A DNA stretch of 64,000 nt from Sphingomonas sp. NFR04 (lineage in GTDB: Bacteria > Pseudomonadota > Alphaproteobacteria > Sphingomonadales > Sphingomonadaceae): NCBI RefSeq assembly GCF_900114095.1, contig NZ_FORV01000001.1, forward strand, positions 248,001 to 312,000. The letters run 5' to 3'. The notes under the pieces were generated by a model. It saw only the letters and a list, made by a program, of their open reading frames with translations, was not told where the DNA came from and ran no database searches. Of the stretch, positions 36,482-43,966 are shown piece by piece (within the stretch, counting starts at the first letter, position 1; every line of letters begins with the position of its first letter). Both the position numbers and the translations under genes were made by a program.

Positions 36482-36527
36482 GGATAAGTCGCAGGGTAAG
36501 GCGCAGGGCGTCGATCACCGGATCCAT
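36474..36527 (-). CDS. Candidate leucine-rich leader peptide of leuA
   Basis: A 17-codon ORF reading MDPVIDALRLTLRLIRP. Four leucines fall within an eight-residue stretch (LRLTLRLI), with codons CTG, CTT, CTG, CTT. It ends 105 bases before the leuA start on the same strand, and its stop codon is inside the 11-bp leader hairpin. This is the layout of an amino-acid attenuation leader. No strong Shine-Dalgarno precedes the ATG, which is the main weakness. Confidence 0.6.
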   Translation of the reverse strand: MDPVIDALRLTLRLIRP

Positions 36528-36652
36528 GTGCCGCAATTGTCGGATTTTGTCCAGCTTGGACTAAACACCTGCAAAACAAGGGAGCTTTTGCGATCTTGAT
36601 CTGTTATTAACCAATATACGCCGAAGAAGCGTGCTCGCAGGAGAGGATTTCC

Positions 36653-37048
36653 ATGCTGCAGCTCGTCTATATCAGTTCCGCCAATCCGGCCGCCCCATGC
36701 CCTACGCAGGACATACTGACCGTCTCCCGCCGCAACAACGCGCGCGATCGGATCAGCGGCCTTCTCTACGCGGATGGCGGCCGCTTCCTCCAGGCGCTCG
36801 AAGGCCCCGAGGACGCGGTCGAAGCGGCCTATGCCCGCATCAACCGCGATCCGCGGCATCGTGCGATCGTATTGCTCTCCCGCCGGATCGTCGATCGGCG
36901 CGAGTTCGGCCACTGGGAAATGGCGCATCGCGCACCCGGTGCGGACGCAGCCGGCTTCTTTGCGGATGTCCAACGGCTTACGGCGGGCGCGTCGCCGGAC
37001 GTCCGCGGCACCTTCGAAGGGCTTGTCCAGGCTCGCGTCCTGGCCTGA
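36653..37048 (+). CDS. Short BLUF-domain blue-light photoreceptor
   Basis: A 131-residue single-domain BLUF protein binding FAD. The photocycle residues can be placed: Tyr6 in LQLVYISSAN, Asn29 in RRNNARDRISGLLYADG, Gln47 in GRFLQALEGPEDAVEAAY, and Trp88 and Met90 in GHWEMAH. The spacing from Gln to Trp and Met is as in AppA. No output domain is fused, so signalling should go through a partner protein. AGGAGAGG precedes the ATG. The gene is divergent from leuA across 284 bases that also hold the leuA leader and the inverted repeat GTCCAGCTTGGAC (36549-36561). Confidence 0.92.
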   Translation: MLQLVYISSANPAAPCPTQDILTVSRRNNARDRISGLLYADGGRFLQALEGPEDAVEAAYARINRDPRHRAIVLLSRRIVDRREFGHWEMAHRAPGADAAGFFADVQRLTAGASPDVRGTFEGLVQARVLA

Positions 37049-37309
37049 ACGCGCAATATTACTGCGTCTTCCCCGCAAAGTGTTGCCCGGCTGCACCACC
37101 GCAGCGCCGCAAAACAGCGGTTCGCCGCGCTTCGGTGCGGTCTGCGCTGGACAGAAGCCGTTTCGCACGATCAAAGGCGTACAGGGGCGTGCATCACCGC
37201 ACGAACCGCAGTACATCGTTGGTTGCGACAAGGGGGAGGAAGCCTCTCAATCCCGAGGCGCTGACGAAGGAATAGCCCCAATAAGGGGTACGAACAGGAG
37301 TTAGACACG

Positions 37310-37567
37310 ATGGCCGAGACCAAAGCACGCGGTGGCATTGCCAAGCCGGTTACCCCTTCGCCCGAACTGGCGAAGATTGTGGGCACCGCCGATCTGCCGC
37401 GCAGCGAGATCGTCAGCAAGGTGTGGGAATATATCAAGAAGAACAACCTGCAGAACCCTGCGAACAAGCGCGAAATCCTGGCCGACGACACGCTGAAGCC
37501 GATCTTCGGCGGCGACAAGGCCACCATGTTCGAAATGAACAAGCACCTCGCCAAGCACGTCAAGTAA
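37310..37567 (+). CDS. SWIB/MDM2-domain protein
   Basis: An 85-residue protein consisting almost entirely of a SWIB domain: VTPSPELAKIVGTADLPRSE, IVSKVWEYIKKNNLQNPANK, REILADDTLKPIFGGDKATM. Eukaryotic versions sit in chromatin-remodelling complexes. Bacterial stand-alone versions occur in Chlamydia (fused to topoisomerase or as separate DNA-compaction proteins) and in many alphaproteobacteria, where a DNA-associated role is suspected. AGGAG lies 9 bases upstream and a strong terminator follows, so it is a single-gene unit. The 261 bases before it contain no credible ORF. Confidence 0.92.
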   Translation: MAETKARGGIAKPVTPSPELAKIVGTADLPRSEIVSKVWEYIKKNNLQNPANKREILADDTLKPIFGGDKATMFEMNKHLAKHVK

Positions 37568-37605
37568 GCGAGGACGTAGCGGCCTGTTCGGGCCGCGCGA
37601 ACAGC

Positions 37606-37646
37606 AAGAGGGGCAGGCATCCAGGGTTGCCTGCCCCTTTTCTTTT
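37606..37646 (+). terminator. Rho-independent terminator of the SWIB gene
   Basis: A perfect 10-bp stem GGGGCAGGCA / TGCCTGCCCC with an 8-base loop is extended by AAGA against TTTT and followed by TTTTCTTTTT. It ends about 35 bases before the converging stress-protein gene. Confidence 0.92.
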
Positions 37647-37681
37647 TCGAGATGTGGGAGACTGTTCCCGATTCGCCCGCG

Positions 37682-38482
37682 TCAGTGCGCCAGCACCAGC
37701 GGCACGGGACTTTCGACCAGCATCCGCCGCGTCACCCCGCCGAATGCCGCTTCAAGGAAGCGGCTGTGACCGAACCCGCCCATCACCAGATAGGCAGCCT
37801 TGAACGCCCCGACGACGCCGAGGATCGCGCCGCCCACCGTATCGGTCTTGGGCACCACCTGCACCTCCGGCCGGATACCGTGGCGCGACAGATATTCCGC
37901 TGCCTCCGCCGCCGGTAATCGCAGCGAACCTTCGTCGACCACCAGGATCGTCACCGTCCCAGCGTGCTTGAGCAGCGACACCGTCGCCTGCAGCGCCGCC
38001 TCGGCCGTGCGCGAACCGTCCCACGCCACCACCGCATGGCCGTAGAGATCGAACCCCAGCGTCTTTTCCGGCACCGCGACGATCGGCTTGCCGGTCTTGA
38101 GGATGGTATCGCAGATCAGGTCGCGCATGTCCGGATAGTCGACCTTGTCGAGCTCGCGGTTGAGCACCACCAGGTCGGCGAGCGCGGTCGCGTCGCGCAG
38201 GCATTCGCGGGCGAAGCCGGTCGCGTCCACCCAGTCATAGGGCACGTCCTCGATCTTCAGCCGCCCTTCCATCCGCACGCGGTTGGCCGCTTCGCGGGTC
38301 TGCTCGTCGGCGAGCAATGCCGCACCGCCGCCGAATTCGACATAATCGCCGACATAGGCCGGCACCATCGCGATATCGACGCAGCGCAGATGCCCTTCCA
38401 GCCCGCGCGTCAAGTCGAGCGCGGCCTGGAACCGCGCCTCCTGTCCGGCGTCGTCATGCATCAGAACGAGTATATTCTTCAT
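37682..38482 (-). CDS. Universal stress protein, UspA family
   Basis: A 266-residue Usp with two tandem-like halves. The first half (MKNILVLMHDDAGQEARFQA, residues 1-145) is degenerate. The second half (about 150-266) carries AVVAWDGSRTAEAALQATVS and the nucleotide-binding-type ending GAFKAAYLVMGGFGHSRFLE. The ATG at 38482 has a perfect GGAGG 5 bases away. The Fnr-type regulator gene lies 79 bases upstream on the same strand, so oxygen- or stress-linked control is probable (inference). Confidence 0.92.
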   Translation of the reverse strand: MKNILVLMHDDAGQEARFQAALDLTRGLEGHLRCVDIAMVPAYVGDYVEFGGGAALLADEQTREAANRVRMEGRLKIEDVPYDWVDATGFARECLRDATALADLVVLNRELDKVDYPDMRDLICDTILKTGKPIVAVPEKTLGFDLYGHAVVAWDGSRTAEAALQATVSLLKHAGTVTILVVDEGSLRLPAAEAAEYLSRHGIRPEVQVVPKTDTVGGAILGVVGAFKAAYLVMGGFGHSRFLEAAFGGVTRRMLVESPVPLVLAH

Positions 38483-38561
38483 GGTCGCCTCCATTTCATC
38501 CGGTCTTCTTCGTGGATGAAGCCAGGCTAGGCAGATGCACTGCACGCCGACATGCGGTTAG

Positions 38562-39296
38562 TTACGGAGTCTCGGCCGCCAACACGGCGAGCGCCGTGGC
38601 ATCGAGGATCACGAAGCTGCGCAGATCGGGCAGCGCGATGACGCCGTCGCGCTTCATCGCGGTCAGCTTGCGGCTGACCGTCTCGATCGTCAGCCCGAGC
38701 AGCTCGGCCATCTGCTGGCGGGTGAGCGGCAGCGCGACCGGCGCGCCCGGGCTGCAGGTGCCGCGCGCCGCAAACTGCAGCAGCAGGCTGGCGACGCGCT
38801 CCTCGGCGGACTTGCGGCCGAGCAGCAGCATCCATTTCCGCAGCTGGTCGAGCTCGTCATAGGCGCGGGTCAGCAGCGCCTGGCCGACATCGGGATGCGC
38901 CTCGACCAGGCCTGGCAGCGCGCTGCGCGGAAAGACGCAAAGCTCGGTCTCGGTCAGTGCGGTGACGCAGTGGCTCGACGGCCGATCGCCGATCGCGCCG
39001 ACGAAATCCGCCGGAAAGGCGAGCCCCAGCATCTGCTCGCGCCCGTCCTCCAGCGAGGCGGAGAGCTTGACCAGCCCGTGGTGGAGAATGCCGACCTGCT
39101 CGGCGATGTCGCCCTGCCAGATCAGCGCCTCGCCCCGGCGCAGCACGCGCTTGCGGCCGATCCGATGAAGCGCCTCCAGCGCGCCCGCCGAAATGCCGCC
39201 GCACAGCGACGCCATCCGCACGCCGCACGCCGCGCAGCGCGACGGCAGGCTCCATTCCGCAGCACCCAGGTCCGGCCGGTTTCGATCCATGTACAT
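38562..39296 (-). CDS. Fnr/FixK-type oxygen-responsive regulator with Fe-S cysteines
   Basis: A 244-residue Crp/Fnr protein. The N-terminus has the cluster SRCAACGVRMASLCGG and a fourth cysteine occurs in SSHCVTALTETEL, matching the four ligands of the [4Fe-4S] cluster of Fnr. The beta-roll includes GDIAEQVGILHHGLVKLSAS and the dimer helix LTRAYDELDQLRKWMLLLGR. The helix-turn-helix reads LTRQQMAELLGLTIETVSRK. Glu, Ser and Arg in ETVSR match Fnr-type recognition of TTGAT sites. The ATG at 39296 is chosen for its GGAGG at 5 bases. It is divergent from OmpW and upstream of the stress protein. Confidence 0.92.
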   Translation of the reverse strand: MYMDRNRPDLGAAEWSLPSRCAACGVRMASLCGGISAGALEALHRIGRKRVLRRGEALIWQGDIAEQVGILHHGLVKLSASLEDGREQMLGLAFPADFVGAIGDRPSSHCVTALTETELCVFPRSALPGLVEAHPDVGQALLTRAYDELDQLRKWMLLLGRKSAEERVASLLLQFAARGTCSPGAPVALPLTRQQMAELLGLTIETVSRKLTAMKRDGVIALPDLRSFVILDATALAVLAAETP

Positions 39297-39393
39297 ATCC
39301 GCCTCCGCGCGTGGCATGCGCCTGGGGTGAGCGGATTGTCGTTACGTAGTGGTCCCAAGCGGGCCAATGGACCGCCGTGGGAACATTACCTAC

Positions 39394-39407
39394 GCGCAAC
39401 GTTGCGC
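39394..39407. promoter_or_regulatory. 14-bp perfect palindrome between the Fnr-type gene and ompW
   Basis: GCGCAACGTTGCGC is fully self-complementary and lies 68 bases before the OmpW start and 98 bases before the Fnr-type start. It does not fit an Fnr box (TTGAT-N4-ATCAA). A binding site for another dimeric regulator is possible, but the sequence alone does not show which. Confidence 0.35.
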
Positions 39408-39474
39408 CCGATCAAAACCGCACGAGATGCTTGCGGCTACCCGGTGCCTCGTCGAACACGAGGAGAAATGAACC

Positions 39475-40149
39475 ATGCGTACTTCGCTTTTTGTCGGTCT
39501 GGCCGCTGCCGGTCTGCTGGCCTCCACTGCGAGCGCCCAGGCACAGGACCGAGCGGGCATCGCAGCCGGCGACTGGCTGGTCCGCCTGCGCGGCATCGTC
39601 GTCGCCCCGAATGAATCGTCGACCGGCATCACCCCCGCCCTGCCCACCGCCCGGGTCGGCGTCGGCGATGCGGTGATGCCCGAAGTCGACTTCACCTATA
39701 TGGCCACCGACAATATCGGCGCCGAGCTGATCGTCTCCAGCACCCGCCACGACATCCAGGGCCGCGAGGCGATCTCCGCGCTCGGCAAGGTCGGCCACAC
39801 CTGGGTGCTGCCGCCGACGCTGACGCTGCAATATCACTTCCTGCCCAAGGCGGCGGTGCGCCCTTATCTCGGCGCGGGCATCAACTACACCACCTTCTAT
39901 TCGGCGAAGACCAGCGACTCGCTCAACAAGGCGATCGGCCAAACCAGCCTCTCGCTGAAGGACAGCGTCGGCTATGCACTGCAGGCGGGTGTGGACATCG
40001 ATCTCAACAAGAAGTTCTTCCTGAACCTCGACGTGAAGTACATCGACATGAGCACCACCGCCCGGCTCAACACCGGCGGCGCGATCAACCAGACCAAGGT
40101 CGACATCAACCCGCTGGTGTTCGGCTTCGGCGTCGGCACCCGCTTCTGA
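39475..40149 (+). CDS. ompW: OmpW-family outer-membrane protein
   Basis: A 224-residue eight-stranded barrel protein with a signal peptide (LFVGLAAAGLLASTASAQAQ). OmpW features are AAGDWLVRLRGIVVAPNESS near the mature N-terminus, EVDFTYMATDNIGAELIVSS, LTLQYHFLPKAAVRPYLGAG and the terminal VFGFGVGTRF ending in Phe. OmpW proteins form a hydrophobic channel for small molecules, and in several bacteria they are controlled by Fnr. Here an Fnr-type gene is the divergent neighbour. Confidence 0.93.
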   Translation: MRTSLFVGLAAAGLLASTASAQAQDRAGIAAGDWLVRLRGIVVAPNESSTGITPALPTARVGVGDAVMPEVDFTYMATDNIGAELIVSSTRHDIQGREAISALGKVGHTWVLPPTLTLQYHFLPKAAVRPYLGAGINYTTFYSAKTSDSLNKAIGQTSLSLKDSVGYALQAGVDIDLNKKFFLNLDVKYIDMSTTARLNTGGAINQTKVDINPLVFGFGVGTRF

Positions 40150-40158
40150 TCGGCGCTT

Positions 40159-40195
40159 TCCCCCGCTTGCGACCGCTTACCCCTCCAGCGGGGGA
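40159..40195 (+). terminator. Possible terminator after ompW
   Basis: Arms TCCCCCGCT and AGCGGGGGA (9 bp) are separated by 19 bases, beginning 10 bases beyond the ompW stop. There is no T-run, so it may only be a stabilising hairpin. Confidence 0.3.
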
Positions 40196-40290
40196 GTGAC
40201 TGGGGAGCCGTGTGCCGGGGCGCGCGGCTCCCCTTCTTCGCTCCGGGCGGCAAGGCGTTTCGGCGCCACGCGGGAGCCGCAGTCCAGCGG

Positions 40291-40752
40291 CTATTCCGGA
40301 AGCGGATCACGGCCTTCATTGCCGACCACCCCCTGAAGCCGCCCGAACCTTGCGGTCTCGATCCCGCGGCGCACGACACGCGCGGGGTTGCCGACTGCGA
40401 TGCATCCGGACGGCACGTCGTCCGCCACGACGGCGCCGGCGCCGATCACGCAGCCGTCGCCGATCGTCACGCCGGGCAGGATCATCGCCCCGCCGCCGAT
40501 CAGGCAGCGGTCCCCGATCACGATCGGCCGAACGACGCCCTTCCCTTCGCGCGCGACGAGCAGCGTCTTGAACGCGATCATCGTGTCGCGTCCCACCAGA
40601 ATGCAGCCAGGCCCGCCGGAAATGATCCTGCCCTGCAACGAAATGCGCGAACTCGGATGGATCACGACGCCGTACCGCCGCTGCAGCCACCATCGTCGCA
40701 GGGCGTATAATGGCAGGCGGATGAAATCCAATTGATCGAGCGAGCGCAACAT
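40291..40752 (-). CDS. Left-handed beta-helix (hexapeptide) acyltransferase
   Basis: A 153-residue protein with hexapeptide repeats. Read in order they are VVIHPSSRISLQGRIISGGP, CILVGRDTMIAFKTLLVA, PIVIGDRCLIGGGAMILPGV, TIGDGCVIGAGAVVADDVPS and the closing GCIAVGNPARVV. The closing motif and short length match O-acetyltransferases of the CysE/LacA/WcaF kind that modify surface polysaccharides. It has no signal peptide or membrane segment. It is divergent from a second hexapeptide protein at 40839, and the group leads into sugar-related genes. Confidence 0.87.
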   Translation of the reverse strand: MLRSLDQLDFIRLPLYALRRWWLQRRYGVVIHPSSRISLQGRIISGGPGCILVGRDTMIAFKTLLVAREGKGVVRPIVIGDRCLIGGGAMILPGVTIGDGCVIGAGAVVADDVPSGCIAVGNPARVVRRGIETARFGRLQGVVGNEGRDPLPE

Positions 40753-40838
40753 GATGCGCCAGCATATTCCGGGTTGAGGCGAATCGGGAAGAGCCTTACT
40801 CGGATATGCGATTACTCCGGGGGGGGCTTCCAGATCAC

Positions 40839-41210
40839 ATGTTCGCTCGCAAATTGCGGCGCTTTGTCCAGACGCGCGTCTGGGGGATGGATATTCATCC
40901 GAGCGCGGACATCGCTAACAGCGCGCTCATCGACCGCACCTTTCCGAAAGGCGTGCACATCGCGGCCGGTGCCGCGATCGGCGAACAGGCCGTCGTGCTG
41001 ACGCACGACATCGCCACCAGGGTCTGGCTGCACACCTATATCGGCGAGGGCGCGACGCTCGGCGCCCGCGCCATCGTCCTGCCGGGGCTCAAGGTCGGCA
41101 AGGGCGCGGTCGTGCTTCCCGGCAGCGTGGTGACGGAAGACGTGCCGGACGGAGCCACGGTCCGCGGAAACCCGGGGAAGCTGATCGCGCCAAGCGTGGA
41201 TGCGATTTGA
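40839..41210 (+). CDS. Second hexapeptide acyltransferase, short
   Basis: A 123-residue beta-helix acyltransferase with repeats MDIHPSADIANSALIDRTFP, GVHIAAGAAIGEQAVVLTHD, TYIGEGATLGARAIVLPGLK, VGKGAVVLPGSVVTEDVPDG and the closing TVRGNPGKLI. Probably it modifies a sugar acceptor like its divergent neighbour, whose closing motif is similar. The start could also be 40806. Between the two candidate starts lies a run of eight G residues (40819-40826), which serves as the ribosome site if 40839 is used and as coding sequence if 40806 is used. Confidence 0.82.
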   Translation: MFARKLRRFVQTRVWGMDIHPSADIANSALIDRTFPKGVHIAAGAAIGEQAVVLTHDIATRVWLHTYIGEGATLGARAIVLPGLKVGKGAVVLPGSVVTEDVPDGATVRGNPGKLIAPSVDAI

Positions 41211-41417
41211 GGCACCTCGCCTCTACTATCCTCGACTACTGTCAGCATTTCATCGGCTGAAACCAGCATAACCGCCGCTCACATCGGAACAGTTTCCAAG
41301 GCGTGAGCGCATGCTCGCATCAAACACCCTTACAACTACTCAAAAGAACTTGAAGGGTCGCAAATATCAGTATGCGTACTCCCCATTCATCTCATCCAAC
41401 ATAAAGGGCTTTAAACC

Positions 41418-42473
41418 ATGATCGTTGTGGTTCCCTCCAATCGTTCGGTATCGCTGGAATATCTCGCCCCGCTGATCGATGCTGGCGCGCGCTTCGTCGT
41501 CGTCGACGATTCGCCGGGCACGGTCACGGTCGATCATCCGAGCTTCCGCATCTACACCTGGGAAGATCGGAAGCGGATGCTCGGCGATGCCGATGCATGG
41601 TTCCCGCGCCGCAACGGCGCCTGCCGCGACTTCGGCTTCTACGTCGCGTGGCACGAGAGCGATGATGACGAGATCATTGTCGCGCTGGACGACGACTGCG
41701 AAGTCACGTCGCAGAACTTCTTCGCCGAAGTGACGGAGGCGCTCACCGCCGCGCCGCGCCCGGTGGTCGGCGAAGGCATGCGCCACCTCAACATCCTCGA
41801 CCTGTATGCAGGCACGCCGGACAATCTGTTCCCGCGCGGCTTTCCCTATGAGTGCCGCGGCGACTATCAGCGGGCCTCGGTTGGCGACGCGACCAACGCG
41901 AAGGCGCCGATCTTCAACCTCGGCTTGTGGACCGATGCGTTCGACGTCAACGGCATCGACAAGATCAACGGGCCGCAGTGGCGCTGGCCCGAAGTCGATC
42001 TCGCCATCCCCTCTGCGGCAATCGCGCCCGGCGCGCTGGTCTCGGTCTGCTCGATGAACATGCAGTTCCGGCGCAAGGTGACCCCGGCGGTCTACCAGCT
42101 GCCGATGCACGTGCCGGTGCTGCCGCACTGGATGATCGACCGCTATGGCGACATCTGGGGCGGCTTCATTCTGAAGATGCTGGTCGATCGTGCCGGCGAT
42201 ACGCTCACCGTCGGCGCCCCGATGATCGGCCATCGCAAGGCCGGGGACATGCAGCGCAACATCTGGCAGGAGCATATCGCCCACATGGTCAACCAGGAGG
42301 CGATCGAGATCTTCAGCCTGTCGGCCGAGGTCGCGCCCGCCGACTATCTGACGATGATGGCCGAGTTCACCGAGAATGTGGCGTCGCGCGCCGGCGGCGC
42401 CAGCGGCATGCTGCGCCCCTATCTCGAGCACCTCGTGCCCTGCCTGCGTACCTGGTGCACGGCGCTGAAGTAA
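41418..42473 (+). CDS. Protein resembling reversibly glycosylated polypeptide / UDP-arabinopyranose mutase (GT75-like)
   Basis: A 351-residue soluble protein. An N-terminal nucleotide-sugar strand comes first (MIVVVPSNRSVSLEYLAPLI, then FVVVDDSPGTVTVD). The acidic triad in EIIVALDDDCEV corresponds to the DDD motif of plant RGP/UAM proteins. Other parallels in the same order are PRGFPYECRGDYQ, PIFNLGLWTDAFDVNG, VSVCSMNMQFRRKVTPAVYQ, IDRYGDIWGGFILKMLVDR, and GHRKAGDMQRNIWQEH. In plants the family interconverts UDP-arabinopyranose and UDP-arabinofuranose and is autoglycosylated at an Arg. Whether the bacterial protein has mutase or transferase activity is unknown. Flanking genes are acyltransferases and a GT4 enzyme, which fits surface-polysaccharide synthesis. 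Confidence 0.78.
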   Translation: MIVVVPSNRSVSLEYLAPLIDAGARFVVVDDSPGTVTVDHPSFRIYTWEDRKRMLGDADAWFPRRNGACRDFGFYVAWHESDDDEIIVALDDDCEVTSQNFFAEVTEALTAAPRPVVGEGMRHLNILDLYAGTPDNLFPRGFPYECRGDYQRASVGDATNAKAPIFNLGLWTDAFDVNGIDKINGPQWRWPEVDLAIPSAAIAPGALVSVCSMNMQFRRKVTPAVYQLPMHVPVLPHWMIDRYGDIWGGFILKMLVDRAGDTLTVGAPMIGHRKAGDMQRNIWQEHIAHMVNQEAIEIFSLSAEVAPADYLTMMAEFTENVASRAGGASGMLRPYLEHLVPCLRTWCTALK

Positions 42474-42475
42474 CC

Positions 42476-43624
42476 TCAGCCAAGCGCCGCTGACAGGTGG
42501 CGGCGATAGTCGAGGGCGATACTGTGCGGGGCAAACCGCGTCAGCGCGCCCTCGGCTTGCAGCCGGGCGATCGACTCCTTCAATGGCTGCTGGTTCGCCA
42601 TGACGTGCCGCAGGCCTGCGGCGATGTCGGCGGGATCGTCGGCGCGGCAGGCATAGCCGATCCGTTCGGGCGGCAGATAGCCGTCGATCGCCCAGCCGGC
42701 GGGATAGAGCACGGGAATGCCGGCGAACAGCGCCTCGACGAAAACCATGCCGAACGTCTCCTGCTGGCTCGGCAGCGCCAGCATCGCACTGCCGCCGAGC
42801 AGTTCGCGTACCGATCCGTTGGGTACCGGTCCGCACAGTTGCACCCGCGCGCGCGCGCCGGCACGCGCGATCAGCCGGTCTACCTCGAGATGGCTGCGCG
42901 CATTGCCCCCGCCGACGATGTCGAGCTGCCAGCCTGCGCCTGCATCGGCGGCGGCCTGCATCGCCGGGATCAACTGGGTGACGCCCTTCCGCCGCCAATG
43001 CGCAAGATGGAAGAGCGATATGATGCGGTCGCTGGAGACGGTCGATGGAGTCGGCTCCGCCACCCCGCCCATGACCGGCAGCACGGCGAAAGCGTCCGGC
43101 GGCAGACGCAGCATCTTCGAAAAGCGCTTGACCGCCCAGGGCGCGGTGGCAATGCGCGCGCGCGCCGAGGCTGCGATCTCGCGCCACTGGCCGTGCAGGT
43201 CGGGGCGTCCGCGCCACACCCAGCCGTCCGCATCGCCCCAGATGCTGCACAGATAGGGCACGCCGAACTCGCGGGCGAGCAGGCTGGCGACGATCCCGTC
43301 GGTCGTCAGCTTGTGCGCATGGATGAGATCGACGCCGATACCCTGGCCACGCAGATCGGCGGCGATCCACTGCGCCAGCCGTGCCATCGCGTGGCGCAAC
43401 CCCAGCCCCTTGGGCAGCGCACGATAGGCGATGGCGACCCGATCGGGTGCGTAGCGCAGGGCGGCGATCTCGCGACCGAGATTGCCCACGCGCGTCATGC
43501 TGTAGACGATGTTGCGAAACCCGTCGGCGCTGTCGACCAGCCGCTCGACCGCGCGGGTCATGTGAGGGGCTGCCAGGGGGCTCGGGAAATCGAAGCTGAT
43601 GTGCAGGACCGTAGGCGCGGTCAT
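42476..43624 (-). CDS. Family 4 glycosyltransferase
   Basis: A 382-residue GT-B retaining glycosyltransferase. The N-terminal half begins VLHISFDFPSPLAAPHMTRA and contains GVDLIHAHKLTTDGIVASLL, the usual acceptor-side HAH motif. The C-terminal half has ISLFHLAHWRRKGVTQLIPA, WQLDIVGGGNARSHLEVDRL and the donor-binding LPSQQETFGMVFVEALFAGI with the E-x7-E-type motif. It converges end-to-end with the RGP-like gene (2 bases between stops). The ATG at 43624 was preferred because the family N-terminus begins there; the frame upstream to 43720 looks non-coding. The product is probably a cell-surface glycan. Confidence 0.88.
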   Translation of the reverse strand: MTAPTVLHISFDFPSPLAAPHMTRAVERLVDSADGFRNIVYSMTRVGNLGREIAALRYAPDRVAIAYRALPKGLGLRHAMARLAQWIAADLRGQGIGVDLIHAHKLTTDGIVASLLAREFGVPYLCSIWGDADGWVWRGRPDLHGQWREIAASARARIATAPWAVKRFSKMLRLPPDAFAVLPVMGGVAEPTPSTVSSDRIISLFHLAHWRRKGVTQLIPAMQAAADAGAGWQLDIVGGGNARSHLEVDRLIARAGARARVQLCGPVPNGSVRELLGGSAMLALPSQQETFGMVFVEALFAGIPVLYPAGWAIDGYLPPERIGYACRADDPADIAAGLRHVMANQQPLKESIARLQAEGALTRFAPHSIALDYRRHLSAALG

Positions 43625-43966
43625 CTCTTCACCGATCCTCCGGCGCTCCGGGATGCCTTGCCGACGGTGGCGCGCTCGAGGCCTGGACACCAGGTGCACA
43701 GCCAGAGTTGCGAGCCCCACCCCGCGCCGATAGCGTCATACTTGCCCCCTCAAGTCTTCGGCCGACTGTCTATCCTATTTCCGCGGACTTGGTAGACGCA
43801 AAGCATCGTGCGGGCTGGAGGCCGCTGCGTCTTCACGGGATCACGCGTTCGGGTCGGATCCGGCGCGCGCTTCTGTAGCGCTGGAGAAAGGCCGGCCGCT
43901 GTGCCCGCGAGGACGCAAGAGGACCGTCGCCATTCGGCGTGCCAGACGACGCTCGGAGAGTCTCTC
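43625..43966. other. Gene-free stretch between the glycosyltransferase and the pilus operon
   Basis: About 340 bases hold no credible ORF, tRNA or clear repeat. It contains the promoter region of the glycosyltransferase (read leftwards) and the end of the pilus operon. No convincing terminator hairpin was found at the operon end. Confidence 0.5.

Noticed and set aside
41211..41417. Short intergenic region checked for a small RNA or riboswitch before the RGP-like gene
   Set aside because: It is less G+C-rich than its surroundings, but no stable hairpin or conserved motif could be seen by eye.
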